Source: Rotaria socialis (lineage: Eukaryota > Rotifera > Eurotatoria > Philodinida > Philodinidae). From it: a stretch of 64,000 bases of DNA. The notes below the pieces were generated by a model that did not search any database, was not told the origin of the DNA, and saw nothing but the letters and a program-made list of their open reading frames with translations. Where the stretch lies: positions 1 to 64,000 of the forward strand of contig CAJNYU010004529.1 of NCBI GenBank assembly GCA_905331475.1, in the 5' to 3' direction. Both the position numbers and the translations under genes were made by a program. Below, one piece after another: positions 44,612 to 56,128 of the stretch (its first letter is position 1; every line of letters starts with the position of its first letter).

Positions 44612-46517
44612 CTACATTGTCAGTGATGTATTTGCATTTGTTGGTGATGGCCGTCTAATAGCCCAAAATTGTGGTTGACGATAAGCACTTCCATTCAGTC
44701 GAACATTGGTTACTGCACCAAAGCGCAATAATTCTTTGTGATATTTAATAAAGTTATTTAATTTTTTTGTATCACCGAACGGTAGTTGAAGACGAATTAA
44801 ATGTTCACGAATGTCACTTGCCGACATTCCAGTTTGTAAACACTTGAATATTTCGTCTTTACTTTCATCTGTTATACTTAGAGGAAGACGGTTTTTTGGT
44901 ATGTGTTGATGTTGACCATGCGAATAAATTGAAATAGTTCCCTCGGGATTGAAAAGTGCATACATCGCAGCAGGACATGGATGGTAATGACGACGCATAG
45001 AAAAATTGCATACATAATAGATTTTATATCCACGAGAATTGGCTGATGTTCGCCGCCATGTCCAACGAGAATTAGATTCTGATGCGGATGCTTCAATGAA
45101 TGCATTTAGTGATTGTTGATCAGGAAGTTTAGTTAAAAATTCATATTGCCGACGTGTTAAACGAGTAGTTTTCGAGCCAGTTTCATCATCGTTTGTACAT
45201 GGTGAAAGTGATCGATCATCATCTGTCATTAGATATTGATATTTAGTTTTAGTGTTTTCGATATGACTATTAAAATCAATAAGGAGGCGAAAGTGTAGGG
45301 GTGTCACCAGAAAAAAATTGTAGGGGGGGGGGTGGTCCGCCCCCTGTTTACGCTCCTACGAAAGTAGCTTGGTAAATGTCTTCAATGCCTTTATATCTCA
45401 CAGTACTACTGGTTATATTGTGACGTAGCAAAAAGACTAGTCGTCTGTGACAGAGCCGTTTGATGAAGCAACGAAAAAGCCTTTAATGGAGTGTTTACCT
45501 TTCTACATCAAAATTTCCACTGTCAAAGAAGCATTGGGGAAATAATTTATTTGGTCTTCTATTAGACGAAGAAAATGCACTTTCGAGTTCGTTTGATGAA
45601 TGGAATTGAGAATAAAAAAAGAAAAGAATCCAAACAAACCGAGCGACAGTTGTTTACTGGTTAAATCATTCTCTTGTTGTTGATGAGAAAAATTTGTTGA
45701 TATTGGTGATTCGATCATAAATTGTGCATAGGGCAACTAAAATAAATTAGAAAGAAAAAAACACAAAAATGAGTAATTTTATTCTTCATTGATATTGTTA
45801 AGTCCTACTGCAGATGCATTGTTCATTGTGTGATGATAAAAATAATTTTGATGCTCATTTGGAAACACTTGTGCTGGAACAAATGCTGAGCGAATACTTG
45901 GGATATTTGATAGAGGAATCTAGGCGGGAAAAAATTTTTAAAAGAACTTGATATAGAAATTATTTACTTGTGATGGAGCATCATAGGGTGGTAAATGCTT
46001 TTGAATGTAGGCATTATTGGAAAGAACTGGTCCAGCAAGTATTTCTACTGGTGAAGATTCTTCTTTGATTTCAATAACTTTTTCATTTTTTGAAGAACAA
46101 CGACGAATTTGATTGAGCCGTTTCGTTTTGTGAAAACTTCGGCGTATTTTTTTAGTTACTTCCTCTGCATCTAGATGTAATGAATGAAGGCGTTGTAAAT
46201 TATCACAACATCTCAAACAGATTATATGGAATTTATCGCAGAGATTCTTTTCTTTTAAATATTTTCGGCAACATTCAGCATAAGTTATACTTTTATCGTT
46301 GTCAATTTGTATCGGTTCGTGAATTGATTTGCCCATTAATAAATAACGATGGCTTTTTAACAGCGAATCACATAGTAAACAACGTTTTCGTTGGGGATTG
46401 ACATTCACAGGTGATGATTCAACCGTTCGCGTAGCTTTTCGAAAGACTAGAAAAAAGTCGATATAGCTACGGACGACTTGGACATAGAATTATTCACTTA
46501 CGAATTTGCGACTTCAT
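44612..46517 (-). CDS. Nuclear protein with ZAD-like and FLYWCH-like zinc modules
   Basis: Probably a DNA-binding protein. Exon 1 (from 46517) encodes MKSQI up to a GTAAGTG donor. Exon 2 (about 46448-45966) has a treble-clef-like cluster: CLLCDSLL near its start and CLRCCDNLQRLHSLHLDAEE at its end, the arrangement of ZAD domains, then a basic stretch. Exon 3 (about 45920-45809) ends FYHHTMNNASA, and exon 4 (about 45735-45650) starts LPYAQFMIESP. The last exon (about 45270-44612) has TRRQYEFLTKL, then a FLYWCH/WRKY-like finger: WTWRRTSANSRGYKIYYVCN, CPAAMYALF and GQHQH give the C2H2 set. It ends RRPSPTNANTSLTM. The two modules together are unusual. The joins of exons 3-5 are inferred from GT-AG sites. 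The ATG lies 3-6 bases after a TTTCCTAG/CAG acceptor. Confidence 0.7.
45271..45649 (-). other. Intron of about 380 bp holding a G/C-run, possible element remnant
   Basis: This intron of the zinc-module gene contains, on the plus strand, GTAGGGGGGGGGTGGTCCGC followed by CCCCTGTTTACGCTCC at about 45320-45360. It is a C/G-run around an imperfect palindrome, out of character for this AT-rich DNA. It resembles the terminal sequence of a DNA transposon, but no second end was found. Confidence 0.4.
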
Positions 46518-46529
46518 TGTCTGCTAGGA

Positions 46530-49500
46530 AAAAAATTCGTTCAAATCTACAAAAGTTCTCACTGAAGGTTACGAATGAATATTAAAGGAATGTCTTTTTT
46601 CTACGTTCTTTATGTCCTTACTTTTTTTTTCTCGTTTTCTTCGTTTCACTTTTTGTGAGTACGAAAAGAAAATTTGAAAATTTACTTTGGGCGTTAAGAA
46701 TAACTATCGGTAGTTTGAGGAGAAAAAGAAAAAGAAACCTTTGTTTTTTTCTCTTTTTTCTCGACACGAATAGGGTGATAACATACGAGGAGATATTTCG
46801 CTGTGTTGAAATATAAGGAGAGGGGAATATTGGCGAAATGAGTCAGTGTGTAATTACTTGTACTGTTCTCCTTATATGTGAATAGTACAGTAAATAAACA
46901 TCAAGTTATTTTTAATTTCTATGGGAGATATGGTTCGGGGAACTACAATGCTTGATGTTTATATCATACGGTAAATAAGCGAGCATGTCACGTGCCTAAC
47001 AACTAGTGAGCGTGAAACGAAAGAAAAAACGATTTTCAAGTTAGAACTATTTGTTGTGGATCAAACCCAATGGAGCATACGAAGCGTGCTTGTCACGTAC
47101 ACAAATCTGCGAGAAATTTATCTTGATTGTACAGAATGTTCTTGCGGCCTTGGTTCGTATCAGTTCTGTGATATATGTTTTACATATACGTATATTCATA
47201 TTTTTATTTGAAAATGAGATTATTAAAAAAAACAAAAGTTTAATTCATTATTCAGACAAGAATACTGTCTCGTCAAACTAATTAGTATATATTTCGATCA
47301 ATATATCGACGCTGTTAAATTAAGCAAAATAACCAGTTATATAAAAAGGACATTCGAAAACAGTGGTATGAGTATTCCATAGCCATCAGGATTCGACAGA
47401 GACGAGCCCGTTGAAATTTTTGAGAAATCGGTTTTGTTAACCCTATTTCTAGTCATAAAAACTAAGATGTTACATGTTTTCTGGCAGAATGCGTAAAATA
47501 AAGTGTTCAAAACATGTTATTTTAATTATTTCTTCTACGATTCTCTTTAAAAAAGATCCATCATGATGAGTATCTTTTACATGTGCTCTTAAACTGTTTT
47601 ATATTTGCAGTCGTTTTTTTCGAAAATCTTTCGCATGTGTCAGTCTGTTAGGCTCTAGACTAGCAGCGAGACGATATGATCATAGAACGGAAAAAAATAA
47701 TGACCCCCCTTAGTGGAATTCAAGTTACACATTCTGTGTTATCCGGGCAGATGTACTACTACCGTTATAATTGAAAGTAGCAATCAATCCCCGTTTAGAA
47801 TTGTAGGGGAACACTACAACGCTAACACAATCAATACATACGAAAGATTTTCGAAAAAAAAAATGCAGCTAATGACAGAAACTAACTACGTTCAAAAATT
47901 TACTTTCAATGAAAAAATACAGCAATGATCTTATAGAATCTTGTCGGAGAAAATTTCGAAAGTTCTCGTATCCAACAGTAATTTTGAAAAAAACTGTCGG
48001 CTCATGGAGCCGTGTGAACTGGTATATACTTTCGAAAAAGTAGTGACTAGTTTACAATTCTACCCTCACATTTACAGCAATACTAATATAGCCACTCACA
48101 GTCTACTGATAATTGCTGAAGAAAAAAAAAACGAATACCATGGCGAGACTTGCCAGTGCCTTATCCACTGAGGAACCGGATAGTCAAAAGTACGGATGAT
48201 CATCAGACAGTACAGTAAACAACAACTAGACATACTTCATGTATGACCGCTGAATGTATCATTAAAAAAACCTCAATTAAATAGCTATTTTATTGAGTAA
48301 ATATTTGTTCTTTTTCCCTAATTGTCCTCATTTTTTGTTTTTCATCTATCAATAGTTTTTTCTTACCTACATGAGTTGATTTGCTCAATACTAATTAATA
48401 TTTACATAGGAATGATATATTTGCAAGTGTTTTAGGTAATTTCGGCGATAAAAATTTTTTCTGCTCTAATTTTATCCTGCTGTGGGAGTTTACTAAAAAA
48501 ATCAAGTTGTTGACACTAAAAAGATTTTCTAAGGTTTTCTGTCTCCTCAAATGATTAATGAAAATAAATTGAATATTCTATATTACTTGATGATATTTCT
48601 GATTATACTCGAGATAGCCCGACTAAAAGGTATGAATACGTTTTTTTCGCCAGGCTATAGTTAATTCCAATGAAAATATGTATTGGTTTGGTTTAGTTTG
48701 ATTGAAAAATTTTGATCATTACTTATATTAATCGTGATTGTAAAAAGAACGATTTGTATTATGTATCTTGTCCTTCGTGATTATACGAGAAATAATTTTT
48801 CCTATGAATCATTTGTACTTTTTGTATAGGTAGATGGTCTTTTTGATGCACCCAATGAAATATTTGAATTGATTTTTTGCCCATACCGTTTCTAAAATTC
48901 GGCTAATAAGTTTTGTGCTTTTTACTCCATTATCAAAAATTTTCGAAGTAAAAACAATGAAAATTTATTCGTAATGTTAGCAACTAACGATATTTATCAG
49001 ATAAAAGAAATCGAATCATCAGTACAGATTATAAAATGTATGTTTTTTTCCTTCGCTTTCGACACATGACGAAAACGAAAGCGAGCATATACCTAATCAT
49101 CACTCAGCATTACATAAAAAACAAATGTCGACCTAATCAAGGTTTTATATAAATTATACCAGCCTCGAAAACCTTGATAAATCGTCACAATAATTAATGT
49201 CTAAAAGAAAGTCAACGGAACAAAGTTTAACCTCAAAATTTTAGATTTATTTGATAAGAAGAATTCTATATTGTATTCAGGATGAATATGGCTGTTAATA
49301 GAAAGTAAAATGAAACGGAAGAATTCATCTGCCATTTTTTATTAATTTTTTGCTTCGATAGAAATTCTTCGATTGTATTACATCGCAATTATCTGTTAAA
49401 TTTCTCATTTGAATTTTATCGAAATTAAAGGTAATTATTGTATTGTGGTGGATACAGTATTTTATGCAAATGATGATGGTTTCTAAGCAATCTTTTTTTT

Positions 49501-50429
49501 AGGCAGTGTTACTACCGACCAATGATTTTGCGACACTCAATATCAAGGCCATGATTTTATTTAGAAAATCCATCGCCAATAAACTTAATTTTCCATCTCA
49601 TTCATTGAATATTTAGCTGAACCTCAAGATTTTCAAAATACGAGTGTTTTTTAATAAAAATAATGACTGTTTGACTCGATAATTTTGAATCAGGAGAGAG
49701 CATAATCAAGCATTTAACCTGCAGTGACCTTACGATGTCGAATTCATCTTCTGGCAATGATATGTATTCGCCGAAGACATGGAAATTTTCTTATAATTTC
49801 ACGACGATAATCTTTTCATTGGAATGATGGTTTCCATAGATTGTCGAATTCACTTGTTGTTCTTAGCGTCGATAACATTTGCCAGTAGTATCTTTTTGTT
49901 TTGTATTTATTTTGATGAGTACATCATTGTTTCTATTTTCTAGATGTTCTCGCGTATTTTCTATAATTCACTTTTTGTTGTCTCTTTGCATTTTTATTTA
50001 TTTTATTCATTTTCTGTTCTATGCTCTATTGCACATCGATGAGCTTTGCTTTGGGCACTAATCAAAAAATATACATGAGTCGTCTTTCAAATGACCTCAA
50101 TAGAATCCAGTAGTACCTAAAACCTATATTTAAGACTCATGTTAATAATTAGTGAGAAAAACGAAACCACAAGAAAGATTAAATATTTTGTTGTTTTTAA
50201 AGAGTTAAAGAAGTTTTCTCCCAGCTGAATTGATGTCTAAAACATGTTCTCATTCATAGAAAACAGGAAAAGGAAATAATTTAGTATTATTAAATGAAAT
50301 GTAGCAAGAATAAAACAGTATGACAATCATGAAGAGAACTCCGAGAAAACGGACATAATCAAGGAAAAAAAGCAAAAAAATCGTTCTGTCGTTGCACTTT
50401 CCGTTTGTGATAAAATTATTCTCAGTCTC
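46530..50429. other. 3.9 kb without a supportable gene
   Basis: Several short frames (47051-47281, 47713-47928, 47941-48171) lack domains or consistent splice sites. A short inverted match, AAACATCAAG near 46900 and CTTGATGTTT near 46955, may form a hairpin. Upstream exons of the gene ending at 50736 may lie here but were not found. Confidence 0.5.
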
Positions 50430-50736
50430 ACAAAAGCATCAAGACAAATATAAAGCTCAAGTACAAAAAAAAGAAGAAGAAGAAGAAGAAGAAGAAAGCT
50501 CACCGATGTCAGCGGATTTACCACCAATACCACCAATACCACCAATAAAGCAATTGCATTTTGCTCCTTTACATCGTACGGTCGAATTAGAAAATATTCA
50601 TGAACAAGTTACGCAAAATGATTTAAATAAAAAAGAAGAAAAACAAGTACCGACAGCTCGCAAAACACTTAAGAAATGTATGACTGTTATTGGCGATGGT
50701 AACGATGTTGATACGAATTCAATGTATACACAATGA
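50430..50736 (+). CDS. 3' exon of an unrecognised gene
   Basis: After an acceptor TTATTCTCAG the frame reads SQKHQDKYKAQ, a poly-Glu run from a (GAA)n repeat, a Pro-rich segment (DLPPIPPIPPIKQLHFAPL), and a polar tail with ARKTLKKCMTVIGDG, ending at TGA 50736. AATAAA lies near 50801. It looks like the cytoplasmic tail of a larger protein. No upstream exons were identified, so it may be an orphaned fragment. Family unknown. Confidence 0.4.
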
Positions 50737-50819
50737 GATTTTCTTTAAAGACAATTTCATTTTATTCTATATTTATCATTATTTCTTTGAAAATATTCAA
50801 AAATAAAATCTATTTTACA

Positions 50820-51918
50820 AATAGTTTATTATCTATTTGGTGAGTTTCAATTAGGAGAGCTAAAAATTTTTATTTTTGCATCGAAAATAAGTTTATTTGA
50901 TGCGTCCCATCAAGGATTTTTTCTATTTCATAGCTCGCCAGAGGAGCCTTACGTACGAAAAATGATCTAATTGGACTCCTCTTTTTATTATTCAAGACGA
51001 TATAACTGAATGAGCCAATAATTCGGCGTTAAATTATAAAGTCATGTATGCAACTTTCACTCAGTGATCCGTAGTACATTTCTGGCGATTATTGGTCTCA
51101 GGTCATACAGTGCTATTGAGTAATTTTTCTAGGGAAGACATCGCACTACTGAATGTTGCTGTGAAACAACAAATCATACCGCACGCTAGCTAAAAAGGAG
51201 GAGTATTTTATTCTACTTCCTGTTTTATACTTTTTTTTGTAAAAATGCTACTTAGAATATATAACATCCCGTCTTTAGCTTGATAAATATTGATGTTAAT
51301 TGAGTGCTAGAAAATTTTTCTGTGAGTATTTATTTTTTCAAAACCATATGAAACGGACCAAATTGCGCAATATGAATGAGCTAATAACTAGCTATGTTTG
51401 TATACCACATCTTAACATTGAAGCCAACTCAATTCATAAATCTATAGACAAATAATTAATATTTGAAACGTTTGCGTTCTGAAAGTCATATGAGATCAAT
51501 ACAATAGAGAGAGAGAGAGAGTTTTACACTGAATGACTCTTTATTTCCCATAGTTCATTTAATCGATACGTATTTTCTAGAATAGATTAATTGAAAAAAA
51601 TCCTTATAATGGCGTTTGCAACCTTATACAATCAACTATTTACAATTCGGCTTGTCTTTCATAGTCGCATAAATAGTTCTACGCATTTTTATCGTAGCGC
51701 AGATAATCTTATCTATCTAAACGATAAAGATCATGTCGGTTGGTTTTTCTTTGAAGTACTTAAATGAACTGTTAATAAACAATGATCTTGCTTGAATGAG
51801 CAAAGTCTATCGTCCTAGAAAATGAAACGAGTCGGATTATTTCATAATTTAATGAATATGGTTATATATATACAAAAAAGCATATTTCACAGAAATTTAG
51901 AAGAAGAAAAAAAGCACT
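50820..51918. other. Intergenic, nothing recognised
   Basis: Contains a short (GA)n run near 51508. No gene is supported. Confidence 0.4.
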
Positions 51919-52917
51919 TTATAAACAACGTAATGAGATTCGTGATGTGGATGGTGATTTACGACGAGTTGTTTCAGTTGAATTCCGTTTCAAATGTCGT
52001 CGTAAACTTTTCTTCAATGGATCAGTCAAACGAATAAGCATATAAGCAAGTAGTACAAATGAAAACGACACAAATAGCCGTCCAGTTCGATATGTTACAA
52101 TTACAAAATGGCCACTAGCCATAAACATCACTAGAAAAATAGCTGATGGTAAACCAAGAAGAATAAGAACATCTAACATAATAAGAAGTCGTCTTATCAC
52201 GAGTAAATCTCTTCTATTTTGTTTCAAATGTCGACATTCATTATAGCTGGCGGTTGACGATGAAGATGAATTTGATTTTTGCAAATATTTTAATAAAAAC
52301 ACATAGATCACCGAAATAAATAAAAGTGGCAGTAGGAAACGTCGAATAGCTATGCAAACTATTGCTGAAGCATTTGTGAATGATGTTTGACAATAATATT
52401 CTGACGATAGATAAATAACATCACCGCGCAAAAGAAAAACAGGAGAAATATTCACAACACGAAACAGTGTTTCTATAGGCACCTTAAGAGAATAAACAGG
52501 AAAACTATACAAATTTTTACGACGATAAAACACAACTCGACATAGACGATATGTAGCTTGTACAATGTAGGAATCATAAAGAGCGCAAAGAAATCCATGA
52601 ATACAAAAGCCTCGCAAAACACACCAGCATGTATTTCCATGTTGTTCAAGAACAATGTTCATGCAGCGGCATAAACTCGCCGTAGCCATACTTGCTAACA
52701 TAGATGCAGAAATAAGTAAAGTTGAACATGTATGACCAGTGAGTAGAACTAGTACTGAACGAGATCGCCGATGGTAAACTATAATTAAGGAGAGAGCAAA
52801 TATGAAAATAAGAATTGTTACAATTGAATTAATCAATGTCAGAAGATTTAAAACAATGTTCATAATAATCCAAATGCTCATTGTAGACAACTGTGTATGC
52901 TGGTAACATATGCACAC
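51919..52917 (-). CDS. Intronless rhodopsin-like 7TM receptor
   Basis: A single exon of 332 codons with seven hydrophobic segments: NLLTLINSIVTILIFIFALS (TM1), VLVLLTGHTCSTLLISASML (TM2), GFCIHGFLCALYDSYIVQ with TYRLCRVVFY at the end of TM3 in the DRY position, TM4 (LFRVVNISPVFLL), TM5 (FLLPLLFISVIYVFLLKYL), TM6 (LLIMLDVLILLGLPSAIFLV) and TM7 (FVSFSFVLLAYMLIRLTDPL). LTDPLKKSLRR takes the place of the usual NPxxY region. A Ser/Arg-rich tail follows. Bdelloids carry large families of such intronless receptors, probably chemosensory or peptide receptors; the ligand is unknown. Start could be the first Met or the one 12 codons later (MSIWIIMN), which gives a more typical N-terminus. Confidence 0.8.
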   Translation of the reverse strand: MCICYQHTQLSTMSIWIIMNIVLNLLTLINSIVTILIFIFALSLIIVYHRRSRSVLVLLTGHTCSTLLISASMLASMATASLCRCMNIVLEQHGNTCWCVLRGFCIHGFLCALYDSYIVQATYRLCRVVFYRRKNLYSFPVYSLKVPIETLFRVVNISPVFLLRGDVIYLSSEYYCQTSFTNASAIVCIAIRRFLLPLLFISVIYVFLLKYLQKSNSSSSSTASYNECRHLKQNRRDLLVIRRLLIMLDVLILLGLPSAIFLVMFMASGHFVIVTYRTGRLFVSFSFVLLAYMLIRLTDPLKKSLRRHLKRNSTETTRRKSPSTSRISLRCL

Positions 52918-54723
52918 TGTAGCGTTCTATGTTAAATTAGAGTACATCATGACATTTTGCAATATCCTTTCAATTTTTCATGTACAAGACAGAAATATAT
53001 TTTTATATTAAGATATTTTAATTAAAATAGATTCGATGGCGTAATGAATTAATAAAGAAAAAAAGTAGTTATGCCTTGAAAGAAAAATGTTCTGTATATA
53101 TTGAATATTAAATTAATATTGAGAAATTATTTTTAGCATCGAAACTCATTTAGATGCTGTGGCAAATATTTAGTTATAAATACAAATATGTAAGTCTATA
53201 ATAGACAGAACTATATAAAAAATGTTCCAAATTGATCAAAACCTTTCTTACATTTACATTAGAAAATGTCGAGATTAAGATCACTAATGTGACTTTTTGT
53301 TGCCATGGATAAGAGATAAAAATTAGACAACGTCTAGAATCTTTCCGAATACAGTTCAAGTCTATCAATTTTACTACGACTCAGGATACAAAGCAATTAG
53401 ATAGGTAGATTCAAGCCTTTCCAATCCGGACATATCCTAACAACAAGCTAGAGAGAGTTATCAGTCTCCTACGAACTTTAACTCTAGACACCATCAACTA
53501 TATGTCTTGTCTTACGAAGAGAAAAAAGAATCATAATAAAAATTCATCGGTTTCAAAGGAAAGATATGAAGCCAATTTTCTCAGATTCCTGCGTTATTAA
53601 CGTTTCACCGTAGGCTACAAAAATTTCTATGGCGTAATTATCTTATTTCTTTCTATATCACCTTGTCCAGTTTGTCTATTGTATTACCAATATTGCTCTT
53701 TTTTTGCTTCAAATCATTTATATGCATTTCAAGATCAGGCAAACTCCATTTGCATAGCTGCTACTAAGTACGCCTATCCACCATCTACAATATTAATGAT
53801 TTACCTTATTTTTTGTTTGTAGTACAAGCGATAAAACTATTCTAACTAAGTAACATTGGTTGGCGGCCGCGAATCGCGACCCGTGACTGCTTCTAATCTG
53901 AATCTCACATCTGGAGAATTAATAAGAAGTTTCAAAACATACCTCTGTCTATCTGTAGCCTTTTAATTTCTGGAAATCTCTAACGGAAAAAAGCGTGAAT
54001 TTTGTAGTGACGTGCGCCAAAAACAATAGTTTGGATTTTCATAATTACTAGACAGGTGTTAAAAATAGAGAATCTCCGATTCTCTCAGAAGATTACAAAG
54101 ACATTTCTCCAAATAAAAATGATTTAAAGCGTCGAAAAAATAAGTCAGACTAAGCAACATGTCCGTTGTATAACATGAATGTCGATTTAATCGAAATATA
54201 GAGATGACGGTTTAATAAAGAAAAAGCATTGTGTTCTTTCTCTATGCTGGATCAACCTTAAATTGGCAAATAAATGTTGTCTCAACAAAGTCAAAACAAT
54301 ACCTTATGAATGTTTTTGTTAGCATTATACTGCAGATTTGATAACATGATAAGGCTAAACATAAAATTTGAATCTGCTTGTTCGATAGAATCAATATAAC
54401 CGATGATCAATAGCCAAAGTCAAAATTATCTACGTTTAGTTTTTTTCTCGAAATTTCATAATGTCTCATTCGGCACAGTTGGTCTTGATGAAAAACATAT
54501 TTTACGAATCATCAACCAGAGATGAGAATTCGGTTCATGCCGTAGCTAGTTTCAGGACAACGAAGAAATAGTCCAGCATATTTCTACTATCATATTGATT
54601 TTAACGAAATTATAGCCGATGTGAATATTGTGCTTTAGATTTACCCTAGTTTTGTGGATTTAAAAAACAAACTACTATGCTGTTTTATTGGTATATAAAA
54701 ACAAACACGTACAAGAGAAAATG
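52918..54723. other. Intergenic, nothing recognised
   Basis: No coding region is supported. AATAAA for NDUFAF4 on the minus strand is at 54689-54684. Confidence 0.4.
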
Positions 54724-55434
54724 TTAATATTTCGCAGTGATGCCTGTTTCAGGACCTGGTTTTTTAGCTGTCTCAGCTTCAATGCCCATAACTTCGATTG
54801 CTGCAATATGTGGTGGTCTTGCTGGTGCTTTACTTTTCGAACGAGAAACTTCTTGTATGGCTAATAAACTGTGATGTTTAAACAGAATTTTTGCGGTTTC
54901 TGGTTTGATGGTGTACATATCTATGAAGCGATCGATAGAGTATTCTTCTGGGGCGTCACGATGTTTTTGAAGATAGGCAAGAAATTGACGTAATGAAATT
55001 CGACCGGGTGGAACACGTTGTGGTTCAACATAACCGAAAGCAGCATCAGCACTGTTCGTCTCCATTGATTCTTCAACACGATTTAATAATGGAGGAATTG
55101 TTGGATGACTACTTGTGTCACCTAATCGACGTATAGTTGGATTAGTACCAGTCGAAGAAACTTTAACATTTCGTAAAAATCCCAATAATTTGTTATCTTT
55201 GTCATGTATGGTTTCCGGTGCGGTGTTAGCTGAAAAATAAGAACTGAGTTAATTGATCGAATTTATGAATAAATATTTATCAATACTTTCAGCATTTTTT
55301 GATTGCGATTGTTGCAAATCTGTTGGATATCGAGGAGCAGGATCTGGTTTTTCTCTTGAAAGAACTCGTTCAACACGATTGTCAATATTATACATACGGA
55401 AAACTCGTGTTGCACGATTCAATGCACCACCCAT
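54724..55434 (-). CDS. NDUFAF4: Mitochondrial complex I assembly factor 4
   Basis: Helps assemble the membrane arm of NADH dehydrogenase in mitochondria. There are two exons: 55434 to about 55272 and about 55229-54724, with a 43-bp intron after KNAE. The N-terminus MGGALNRATRVFRMYNIDNR followed by VERVLSREKPDPAPRYPTD matches the family's MG-x-N-myristoylation-type start, NxENRAER block and KPxxAPRxP block. The second exon begins NTAPETIHDKDNKLLGFLRN, matching the family's KDEKLLSFLK, then carries VPPGRISLRQFLAYLQKH and FKHHSLLA. Length is about 220 residues against 175 in human, with an added middle segment and a C-terminal tail. The ATG lies 14 bases after a TTTATTTTAG acceptor. Confidence 0.88.
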
Positions 55435-55448
55435 TATATTTTTAATTT

Positions 55449-55460
55449 CTAAAATAAAAA
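55449..55460 (-). promoter_or_regulatory. 3' splice site 14 nt before the NDUFAF4 start
   Basis: TTTTTTATTTTAG on the minus strand ends 14 bases before the ATG. It is a strong pyrimidine tract and a candidate trans-splice acceptor. Confidence 0.5.
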
Positions 55461-56118
55461 ATATCGTTGTCACTCTGATTTATATTGAGATTTTGTAAAG
55501 TTAACAAGTAAAATTCAAATATCTTTCAATTAATAAAAAACAATATTTTGTTTAAAATAAGAGAACTCTTTAACTATCGATTATTCGAGATAGTTGTATC
55601 TGTAAAATACATATTAATATCGATTTCTTAAAGAAAACATACGCAAAGACCTCGAATGGGACATATGTAGCAAGAATTTTGTCTGGCTTGCTTTGAACAT
55701 TTTTGATTGGTTCGCATTGCACCCTATGGTGGCTGATGTAGATGTCGAAGGAAAAACTTATTGAGAAAACCAAAATTTTATAATTGAGAAGTATTTCCTA
55801 AGACTTTAGAATTAGTTAGCGCATAAAAAATTTCTATATAGAATATAATTGGTGTATCAACTACGCAATCGCATTATTTTGTTTATTTTGTTATTGCATT
55901 TGTATGTTGTTATTGCTTTTGTTTCTTTCCTTATAGGGATCCTTGTGTGTGTCTTGCCGCAGTCAATCAATTGCAGAGCAAAAATAGCTAATGACAGTTA
56001 ATCGAAGGAAGGAGAAATGGCAACACGACAAAATCATGAGCAAAAATGAGGGCAGTGTTTTACGCTCAAATGAATTTTCAGGAGTCTGAAAGATTATCTA
56101 AGATCAGATGAAATTTAT

Positions 56119-56128
56119 TCTCTTTCAG
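56119..56128 (+). promoter_or_regulatory. 3' splice site directly before the CHFR start
   Basis: TTCTCTTTCAG is followed immediately by the ATG at 56129. An acceptor abutting the start codon points to an upstream noncoding exon or to a spliced leader. Confidence 0.5.

Noticed and set aside
47713-48171. Two consecutive plus-strand ORFs
   Set aside because: They are separated by a stop, lack domain similarity, and no intron joins them.
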